DNA of 6,256 nt from Planctomycetota bacterium (GTDB lineage Bacteria; Planctomycetota; Phycisphaerae; UBA1845). This document shows, one piece after another, positions 1 to 4,946 of the stretch. The DNA lies in the NCBI GenBank assembly GCA_022566435.1, contig JADFIX010000268.1:1-6256 (forward strand), given 5' to 3'. Below the pieces are notes generated by a model. That model was not told the origin of the DNA. It saw nothing but the letters and a program-made list of their open reading frames with translations, and made no database searches. Every line of letters begins with the position of its first letter. The stretch's first letter is position 1. The position numbers and the translations under genes were made by a program.

Positions 1-96
1 CACCACATAGCCCAGCGGCACGTTGCCGCCCATCCACCTGCCTTTCTTTTTCGAAGCCGCGATCTTGTCGCGGATACGTTCGCCGGTGACCTCGCG
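1..96 (-). pseudogene. Large serine recombinase fragment (recombinase domain only)
   Basis: Read on the minus strand, bases 96 to 1 encode a segment containing TGERIRDKIAASKKKG, then WMGG and PLGY. This is the hallmark start of the Recombinase domain of large serine recombinases, just after the catalytic resolvase domain. These enzymes cut and rejoin DNA at attachment sites through a serine in the N-terminal domain. That N-terminal domain is absent here. The frame stays open back to a TAA at 169-171, but bases 168-97 resemble no resolvase sequence, and there is no ATG, GTG or TTG before the Met inside WMGG. I therefore read it as an N-terminally truncated remnant whose remaining C-terminal part continues past the left edge. 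A frameshifted or rearranged N-terminus was sought by eye to the right and not found. Family assignment is confident; the pseudogene status is inferred from the missing start and domain. Confidence 0.75.
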
Positions 97-413
97 ATGT
101 CCGACGCACTGGCATGGATCAACAACGGAAACGCCGCCGAAAAAGAATGCGGCTGCCCGATAGAGTGATTAACCGTTCCTCCTGCTGTCGCGCGATACCG
201 TGATGCGTGGGTGGATGGCGTTCTGCGGACGTGGGAAGTCGATTCATCCGTCCGGCGGATGGCCGATGCCGGGTGGACGTGGGTCGTTGACTCATTCCAC
301 ACAGGCTCGATTACCCGCTCAGCCGTCGTGTTTCCTCAGCCCGCCCGCATGACCGAGAAGGGTTGCCATCAGTTCCGGGCCTTTAACAATGTCGCGATCG
401 CCGCTGAGGTGTC
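97..413. other. Gap without a recognisable gene, between two remnants
   Basis: No frame on either strand gives a protein with recognisable motifs, and no Shine-Dalgarno/start combination stands out. A plus-strand open frame (1-168) is the antisense of the recombinase remnant. A longer plus-strand frame from about 211 to 690 runs antisense to the FG-GAP remnant and has no family features. The interval probably contains the breakpoint at which the recombinase lost its N-terminal domain. Confidence 0.5.
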
Positions 414-614
414 CTACGGCTGCGTATTGCGGAACCAGACCAGGGCGTCGTTGGTGAGCCCGCTAAGGCCGCTGCGGTCGAACGTGGCCACCACGTCGCT
501 GGCGTCGTCGCCGTCTAGGTCCACCGCCACCAATGAGTTAATCGACGTCGTCCCGGCGATCACGTCGGCACCGGTGGCCACCTGCGAAACCGTCCACTTG
601 GCCGCATGGACGTC
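414..614 (-). pseudogene. C-terminal remnant of an FG-GAP/VCBS-repeat protein
   Basis: On the minus strand, bases 614 to 417 encode about 66 residues followed by a TAG stop at 416-414. The core reads LVAVDLDGDDASDVVATFD and ends in LVWFRNTQP. This matches a calcium-binding FG-GAP/VCBS beta-propeller blade, whose usual form is DLDGDGxxDVV followed by a WFxNT-type end. Such repeats are common in secreted planctomycete proteins. The frame is closed upstream by TGA at 617-615. There is no Shine-Dalgarno and no sensible start, and only one blade remains where normal proteins carry several. I infer a truncated, non-functional 3' end of a larger gene. It could alternatively be continued by a frameshift to the right, but no further DxDGDG motif is visible up to the sigma gene. 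Confidence 0.6.
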
Positions 615-657
615 TCATCCGAGACCTCGACATCCCGCTGGAAAGGTGAGTCGTATT

Positions 658-666
658 TGTTATAGT
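658..666 (+). promoter_or_regulatory. Candidate extended -10 promoter for the sigma-kinase pair
   Basis: TGTTATAGT matches the extended -10 pattern TGnTATAAT with one mismatch and lies 33 bases before the sigma ATG. The -35 candidate at 638-643 (CTGGAA, 17-base spacer) matches the consensus at only three of six positions, which is tolerable for an extended -10 promoter. Transcription would begin near 673, giving a short leader. Seen by eye only. Confidence 0.35.
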
Positions 667-688
667 GGCACTGCGAAACTCGTGTCCT

Positions 689-694
689 GAGGGA
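689..694 (+). promoter_or_regulatory. Ribosome binding site of the sigma gene
   Basis: GAGGGA ends five bases before ATG 700 and only two bases before the in-frame GTG 697. The spacing favours ATG 700 as the start. Confidence 0.5.
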
Positions 695-699
695 CGGTG

Positions 700-1275
700 A
701 TGGCGAATTCTGATTCAGGCCGCGTAACTCAACTTCTTGCCGACGTACGCGCTGGACGACATGGTGCCACGGACGAGCTATTCGGGCTCGTCTACACCGA
801 ACTAAAGAACGTCGCGCGTCGCAAATGGCTCAACGTGCCGCCGGGCGACACGCTTCAACCGACGGCGTTGGTTCACGAAGTCTATTTGCGCTTGACAGGG
901 AAGCCAAACCGAGACTGGCAGAATCGCGTACACTTTTTCGCCATCGCGGCCCGAGCCATGCACGACATTATTGTCGAACGTGCAAGATCGCACGACGCAA
1001 AGAAACGTAAGCCACCGGGGCAGGGCACACCCGACTATGAGGTCTCCCTGTCGCCTGAAACTCCGCCCATCGACCTATCGGCGCTCAAACAATCCCTGAG
1101 CCGACTAGAGTCCCACAATAAGGCGAGCTACAATGTTGCCATCGTGCGAATTTTCGGCGAGCTGACCGGAGATGAGACGGCGGTCGCACTCGGCGTTTCA
1201 ACGTCGACGGTCGATCGAAAGTGGAAATTCGCTAAAGCATGGCTTCACCGAGAATTGTCAAGAATCTCCGAGTAG
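700..1275 (+). CDS. ECF-type RNA polymerase sigma factor (TIGR02999-like)
   Basis: This 191-aa protein is an extracytoplasmic-function sigma factor that would direct RNA polymerase to a specific promoter set. Region 2 covers about residues 8-97 and includes TLQPTALVHEVYLRL (51-65), a DWQNR motif (72-76) and HFFAIAARAMHDIIVERAR (78-96). These are signatures of the sigma subfamily widespread in Planctomycetota and Acidobacteria. A variable linker (98-125) leads to region 4 (about 126-188), whose helix-turn-helix includes DETAVALGVSTSTVDRKW (158-175). Length is normal for the family. ATG 700 is preferred over GTG 697 because of Shine-Dalgarno spacing. No anti-sigma factor is visible; a membrane Ser/Thr kinase follows instead. 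In this subfamily, kinase linkage suggests control by phosphorylation (inference). Its target genes are unknown. Confidence 0.93.
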   Translation: MANSDSGRVTQLLADVRAGRHGATDELFGLVYTELKNVARRKWLNVPPGDTLQPTALVHEVYLRLTGKPNRDWQNRVHFFAIAARAMHDIIVERARSHDAKKRKPPGQGTPDYEVSLSPETPPIDLSALKQSLSRLESHNKASYNVAIVRIFGELTGDETAVALGVSTSTVDRKWKFAKAWLHRELSRISE

Positions 1276-1288
1276 ATGGGCGCCGTGT

Positions 1289-1294
1289 GGGAGG
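1289..1294 (+). promoter_or_regulatory. Ribosome binding site deciding the kinase start
   Basis: GGGAGG lies 11 bases before ATG 1306. The earlier in-frame ATG at 1276 abuts the sigma stop codon and has only weak complementarity upstream. The residues it would add (GAVWEALLL) do not belong to the conserved N-terminus of this kinase type, which normally begins like the sequence at 1306. Confidence 0.5.
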
Positions 1295-1305
1295 CGTTGC
1301 TGCTG

Positions 1306-3540
1306 ATGAGCGACGATCGAAATGCCCAAGTTGAAGAACTTCTTTCGGAAGCTCTCGAACTGCCATCGGAACAGTGGTTGGCATTCCTTGACGGGCATTG
1401 TCATGACCCCGAAATACGGGATGAGGTGGGCTCCCTGTTGGTGCACTATTCGGTTGCCGATCGGAGCGGCTTTCTGTCGGCACTGGCGCTCGCTCCGATG
1501 CTAGATGCACCCGGTCCGTCGGATGAGGCAATAATCGGGCATCAGCTCGACGACTTCAAGATTCTGCGGAAGATCGGTAGCGGGGGGATGGGGGACGTCT
1601 ATTTGGCGGAAGAGGTGCCGTTACGGAGACACGTGGCTCTGAAGGTCCTGCCTCCGACCTTCGCACATTCCGAACGTCGTCTGGCATGGTTCACTTCCGA
1701 GGCCCGGGCTGCCGCCAAACTTCGCCACCACGGTATCGTTCCCGTTTATCGCTTTGGCGAGGCCGAAGGCCGGCTCTACATCGCATCTGAGTATGTCGAG
1801 GGAATGAATCTCGCCGAGCATCTGTCTGCGATGCGGCGTGGGCAGGCAGGTCGCCGGGATCGAACGTCCGACGAACCGGGCAGCGACTCGGCGCCGACCG
1901 TTGCGTGGGATATGAAGAAATGCGCAGGCGTTGTCGAGACGGTTGCCGAGGCCCTGGCGTATGCCCACGCGCATAACATCATCCACCGTGACGTGAAGCC
2001 GGCCAACATCTTGATGGACACTCAGGACAGACCTCGCCTGACGGATTTCGGGTTGGCCAAGGATCTCGACGTTCAGACCATGTCCCAGACTGAGCTTCTT
2101 GCCGGTACGCCGGCCTACATGAGCCCCGAGCAGATCTCCTCCGAACATGGGGACCTCGATCATCGGACTGACATCTTCTCGCTGGGAACGGTCCTCTATG
2201 AGATTCTGACGCTACATCCACCGTTCGGGGGCGGCATCGTGTCCCAAGTCCTGCATCGGATCATGTTCTCGGAGCCGCGCCGTGTGCGGGAGATGAACTC
2301 GAAGGTTCCGCGCGACCTGGAAACGATCTGCCACAAAGCCCTCGAAAAGGACCGTAAAGATCGCTACCAATCGGCCGGCGAGATGGTCGCCGACCTGCAA
2401 GCCTTCATCGCCGATCGGCCGATCCCGACACGTCCGCCGGGTTTCATTCGGCGTACGACGCGGCTGGTCCGCGAGCGCCGCGCCCTTGTCCTTGCGTGCG
2501 CCGTCGGCATCGCGGCGCTCCTGGCCGGCTTCCTACTCGCGCCGCGATCAAACGAAGACGCCAAGCTCACCGTCACAGGCGAACACAAAGGCGCGAAGGT
2601 CTACTCTCGAAGATTCGACATCGAAACGCGGCTGCTGGAAGAGAGCCGGTACCTTGGCACTATTCCTCTGCGCGAAGTGCCGATTGCGCCGGGCTACTAC
2701 CGTATTACCGTTGTGGCGGAGGGCGTTGGTTTCGCCGAAATGACTCGCATTCTCGACGAGCCGGGCAAAGTGTACGAGCTGCAGGCGACTATCCTGTCGA
2801 CAGAGGGCGTGGTAGATGGAATGGCGAAGTTCGAGGCAGGAGAGGCCCGGCTCGGAAAGCCGACGAAACTCGAGCCGGGGTTCGAACTGCGACCGGTATC
2901 GCTTGAGTCATTCTTGATCGACCGCACCGAGGTCTCCAACCGGGATTACAAGAAGTTCCTGGATGCCAACAAAAGCCATCCTTGGCCGGTTTTTTGGGGC
3001 GGCAAGTACCGTGAGGCGTGGGACGGATTGCCGGTTGTCGGCGTCTCGTGGTATGACGCCCGGGCATTCGCGGAATGGGCGGGCAAGCGCCTTCCCACTG
3101 ATGTCGAGTGGGAAAGGGCGGCCCGCGGGCTGGACGCCCGGCGCTTCCCATGGGAAAACCAGGCTGCATCGCGACTGGAAGGCGTCAACATAGGTAAAGA
3201 CCCGAAGTTGATCTGGAAATACGCGGTCGATAGACAGAGCCTTCGTGATTACTACGCGAAGTGGGCTGTTCCGGTTGATCAACGGGTAGTCGAACCCGTC
3301 GACTGCACTCCGGAACAAGTCTTGAACTTGCTCGGCAACGTGGCGGAATGGACCGATTCGACCCATTTCAGGTTTGTCGAGGGCCAAATCAAGCCCAACA
3401 ACTACGAACGCATAATCAAAGGAGGCCACTGGGGAAGGCAACCAAAGGAAAACTGGGAGCTTTTCTCATACTTTACGCAGCCCGTTGACCGCCGCATGAT
3501 CTCTATTGGCTTCCGCTGCGCAAGAAGTGTCCAACCGTGA
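1306..3540 (+). CDS. Transmembrane Ser/Thr protein kinase with FGE-like C-terminal domain
   Basis: This 744-aa protein is numbered from ATG 1306; starting at 1276 would add 10 residues. A short alpha-helical N-terminus typical of planctomycete kinases (about 1-60) precedes a complete Hanks-type kinase domain (about 84-370). It shows the glycine loop GSGGMG (91-96), VALK lysine 113, a probable alpha-C glutamate 132, HRD 227-229 with KPAN, DFG 247-249 and GTPAYMSPE (267-275). A charged insert lies near 178-200. One membrane helix (about 393-412) predicts a cytoplasmic kinase and an extracytoplasmic C-terminus. The latter comprises a PEGA-like beta domain (about 419-497) and an FGE/SUMF1-fold domain (about 530-742) with LPVVGVSWYDARAFAEWAGK, LLGNVAEW and GFRCAR. 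The paired catalytic cysteines of true FGEs are replaced by Arg and Asn after GGHWG, so I infer a binding or sensing domain rather than an enzyme. It follows the sigma stop by 30 bases and is presumably co-transcribed. Confidence 0.93.
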   Translation: MSDDRNAQVEELLSEALELPSEQWLAFLDGHCHDPEIRDEVGSLLVHYSVADRSGFLSALALAPMLDAPGPSDEAIIGHQLDDFKILRKIGSGGMGDVYLAEEVPLRRHVALKVLPPTFAHSERRLAWFTSEARAAAKLRHHGIVPVYRFGEAEGRLYIASEYVEGMNLAEHLSAMRRGQAGRRDRTSDEPGSDSAPTVAWDMKKCAGVVETVAEALAYAHAHNIIHRDVKPANILMDTQDRPRLTDFGLAKDLDVQTMSQTELLAGTPAYMSPEQISSEHGDLDHRTDIFSLGTVLYEILTLHPPFGGGIVSQVLHRIMFSEPRRVREMNSKVPRDLETICHKALEKDRKDRYQSAGEMVADLQAFIADRPIPTRPPGFIRRTTRLVRERRALVLACAVGIAALLAGFLLAPRSNEDAKLTVTGEHKGAKVYSRRFDIETRLLEESRYLGTIPLREVPIAPGYYRITVVAEGVGFAEMTRILDEPGKVYELQATILSTEGVVDGMAKFEAGEARLGKPTKLEPGFELRPVSLESFLIDRTEVSNRDYKKFLDANKSHPWPVFWGGKYREAWDGLPVVGVSWYDARAFAEWAGKRLPTDVEWERAARGLDARRFPWENQAASRLEGVNIGKDPKLIWKYAVDRQSLRDYYAKWAVPVDQRVVEPVDCTPEQVLNLLGNVAEWTDSTHFRFVEGQIKPNNYERIIKGGHWGRQPKENWELFSYFTQPVDRRMISIGFRCARSVQP

Positions 3541-3761
3541 TACACGTTCCGTGCGGCGTGCCCAGGACCATTGTGGTTTTGTGTGGCAAAATGTATCTGT
3601 CTGTTTAATTTCCCGGATAGAACTAACCTTTCTGATGCCGACCGTTTCATATTCTCGGCTATACTCTTGTGGCACGCGAGACCGGGCCGGTCAATCGCTC
3701 GACTTGTCCAAAACTGGCTTGGCGTCGAAGAGACCGACACAGCAGGTAAGCCGGCAAAGAT

Positions 3762-3801
3762 CCGGCGAGTCGCCGGTGCCATACGCTCAGGACGGCCGGC
3801 G
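3762..3801 (+). repeat. Cluster of mutually exclusive GC inverted repeats
   Basis: CCGGCG (3762-3767), CGCCGG (3771-3776) and CCGGCG (3796-3801) alternate, with a further GCCGG at 3750-3754. The middle arm can pair perfectly with either flanking copy, through a 3-base or a 19-base loop. The set ends 52 bases before the Shine-Dalgarno of the 166-aa gene. The pairing is seen directly; a regulatory role such as attenuation is only inferred and could be chance in GC-rich DNA. Confidence 0.35.
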
Positions 3802-3853
3802 TGGGAAGTACGACGGTCGGAAGAAGAGTCGACAGTGGCAACCTAACCAGAAA

Positions 3854-3859
3854 AGGAGG
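3854..3859 (+). promoter_or_regulatory. Strong ribosome binding site of the 166-aa gene
   Basis: AGGAGG within AAAAGGAGGA, eight bases before ATG 3868. This is a near-ideal Shine-Dalgarno and the best evidence that the following unknown frame is a real gene with this start. Confidence 0.75.
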
Positions 3860-3867
3860 AATCAGCC

Positions 3868-4368
3868 ATGGAACCAGAAACAACACGCGGCAAACTTTTC
3901 TTTGATCTCCGCCTACCCCCTGGCCTTGACAAGAAGGTGATCGAGGACTGCAAACGAAAGTTCGAGGACGAGCTGGAAAGGGTCGATCCGTTTCGCGCAG
4001 GCACCTGCTCACGCAATAAGTGGTTTGACCTCGACGTTCCCACCAATACCGATAGGATGCAAGAATTCATCAACGAGAAACTCGCGGCGGAAGGCCCTGA
4101 GAACTTGCAAGTGCCTGACCCGGATCCTGACCCGGAGCCTGTTACGTATTGCTATCCGCTCGATTCTCAGATCTGCTATCATCCCTACTCCCTCGAGTAC
4201 AACGGCAGTCCTTGGGAATCCTATCTCGCGGACACGCCGGACGGGGTCAAGGTTGTCATCGTGCTCACGTACGAGACGCGGTTCTTTTTCTCGTCGCGCG
4301 AGCTTGCAATAGCCACGGGCGGAGGAGGGAAACCCGCTCTGAAATTGCGCAAGACCGGCAGCGAGTAG
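3868..4368 (+). CDS. Hypothetical 166-aa protein with Asp-Pro linker
   Basis: I do not recognise this protein. It has no signal peptide or membrane segment, so it is probably cytoplasmic. The N-terminal part (about 8-75) predicts an alternating order: strand KLFFDLRLP, long charged helix (about 21-40), strand KWFDLDVP (51-58) and helix DRMQEFINEKLAAE (62-75). This suggests a small alpha/beta domain with two similar strand-helix halves. An acidic PDPDPDPEP linker (83-91) leads to a C-terminal part rich in aromatics. That part contains YCYPLDSQICYHPY (94-107), a hydrophobic strand KVVIVLTY (128-135), a glycine run (151-154) and a basic tail. Four cysteines (28, 47, 95, 103) could bind metal or pair, but no known motif is formed. 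A strong Shine-Dalgarno fixes the start. It lies 327 bases after the kinase and is followed by a strong hairpin, so it may be its own transcription unit. Confidence 0.75.
   Translation: MEPETTRGKLFFDLRLPPGLDKKVIEDCKRKFEDELERVDPFRAGTCSRNKWFDLDVPTNTDRMQEFINEKLAAEGPENLQVPDPDPDPEPVTYCYPLDSQICYHPYSLEYNGSPWESYLADTPDGVKVVIVLTYETRFFFSSRELAIATGGGGKPALKLRKTGSE
4114..4136 (+). repeat. Short tandem direct repeat inside the 166-aa gene
   Basis: CCTGACCCGGA occurs at 4114-4124 and again at 4126-4136, a 12-base period that keeps the reading frame and encodes the Pro-Asp linker. It probably arose by slippage duplication. Confidence 0.6.
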
Positions 4369-4437
4369 GCGTCCGGTCCTCTTTGGCGCACCTCGGCGAA
4401 CCATGACCGACTTGCGATCCTCTCGATTAGATAAGTT

Positions 4438-4475
4438 GGAGCACTGCCGTCCGGAACTCCGGACGGCGATGCTCC
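4438..4475 (+). terminator. Strong hairpin, probable terminator after the 166-aa gene
   Basis: The lower stem GGAGCA/TGCTCC (6 bp) and upper stem GCCGTCCGG/CCGGACGGC (9 bp) are separated by a C-A mismatch and a T-G wobble, around an AACT tetraloop. The hairpin begins 69 bases after the stop at 4368. It is followed by TATTCCAGCTTTT rather than a clean T-run, so termination may be partial, or the hairpin may serve as a 3'-end stabiliser. The stem is far longer than expected by chance. Confidence 0.65.
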
Positions 4476-4488
4476 TATTCCAGCTTTT

Positions 4489-4524
4489 GCGGGCGACGGA
4501 GGGGATCGCACGATCGTCGCCCGC
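4489..4524 (+). repeat. Second perfect 10-bp inverted repeat downstream
   Basis: GCGGGCGACG (4489-4498) pairs perfectly with CGTCGCCCGC (4515-4524) around a 16-base loop, starting 13 bases after the preceding hairpin. No T-run follows. It could be the second half of a tandem terminator, a bidirectional 3'-end structure, or a protein-binding site. The pairing is certain; the role is not. Confidence 0.5.
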
Positions 4525-4946
4525 TTCGCTGTTCATGACCACGCCCACAATGCCGCACCGCGCAACTCGAACGCGTGCGCCGACTCGGTCTGCCCCCTCT
4601 TTACGCCCGGTTGATCGTTCCTAACCATCCGGCAATCTTCGCCGTCTCCTCTCAAGTAGTCCACGTTGTCAGGCAAACTAGCCGAACACTCGCATTAACT
4701 GCTGTGAAAAAAACGGATTTCTGATGCCTTCCGCGCGCCGATTACGGCCTTAGTACGGCGTCGGCGAAATGGGGCGTTTCTACGCATCCGCGAGTATCGA
4801 GGCAAGACAGGAGATCGATCCTTCGAACATGGAGGATCAACGCGTCACTGGGATAGAAAGATGTTCAGTGGAATGAGGCGGACGCCCACTTGTTCAACAG
4901 TTCATCGGTCATCAGAAACTATATTTAGCGACGAAGGAGGTTTGTT
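4525..4946. other. Gene-free stretch upstream of the protease
   Basis: These 422 bases hold no supportable gene. Open frames on the plus strand are short or run out of frame into the protease. Visible structure is limited to a 6-bp inverted repeat CGCCGA/TCGGCG (4736-4741 and 4761-4766), a run of seven A at 4707-4713, and a TATATT (4920-4925) without a good -35. The protease promoter presumably lies here but cannot be placed with confidence. Confidence 0.45.
4934..4940 (+). promoter_or_regulatory. Strong ribosome binding site of the protease gene
   Basis: AAGGAGG lies six bases before ATG 4947, close to the ideal anti-16S match. It supports this start even though it gives an unusually long N-terminal stretch before the hydrophobic segment. 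Confidence 0.75.

Larger units (their letters stand above)
3541..3867 (+). other. Intergenic leader between kinase and 166-aa gene
   Basis: This 327-base gap has no convincing gene. One plus-strand frame (about 3571-3846) stays open and ends just before the next Shine-Dalgarno, but it has only TTG/GTG starts without a ribosome site and no recognisable motif. TATACT at 3660-3665 resembles a -10 box but lacks a good -35. It is followed by the short inverted repeat GACCG-GGC-CGGTC (3680-3692). A cluster of GC inverted repeats lies at 3750-3801. No clear terminator for the kinase mRNA was found; TTTTG/CAAAA at 3577-3591 is a weak stem only. Confidence 0.4.

Noticed and set aside
211..690. Plus-strand open frame of about 159 codons
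   Set aside because: It lies antisense to the recognisable FG-GAP remnant, has no Shine-Dalgarno and shows no domain or motif; its protein composition looks random.
1276..1305. Kinase start at ATG 1276, directly after the sigma stop
   Set aside because: A stop-start junction is possible, but ATG 1306 has the better Shine-Dalgarno and begins where the conserved N-terminal helix of this kinase type normally begins.
3421..3540. The FGE/C-type-lectin-like C-terminus as a variable region of a diversity-generating retroelement
   Set aside because: The fold is used by such targets, but no reverse transcriptase and no near-copy template repeat could be seen in the window.
3571..3846. Open plus-strand frame that could encode about 91 residues in the leader of the 166-aa gene
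   Set aside because: Only TTG or GTG starts, no Shine-Dalgarno, no recognisable motif and mixed third-position base use. It ends close to the next ribosome site, so a small upstream gene is not excluded, but it is unsupported.
4009..4548. Minus-strand open frame of about 179 codons, and an overlapping plus-strand frame at 4403-4624
   Set aside because: The first is antisense to the 166-aa gene. Both cross the strong hairpins at 4438-4524, and neither shows family motifs or a ribosome site.
4825..4846. GAAC followed by CGTC as an ECF-type promoter upstream of the protease
   Set aside because: The gap between AAC and CGTC is 14 bases, shorter than the usual 16-17, and the same pair was not found upstream of the sigma gene or the 166-aa gene.
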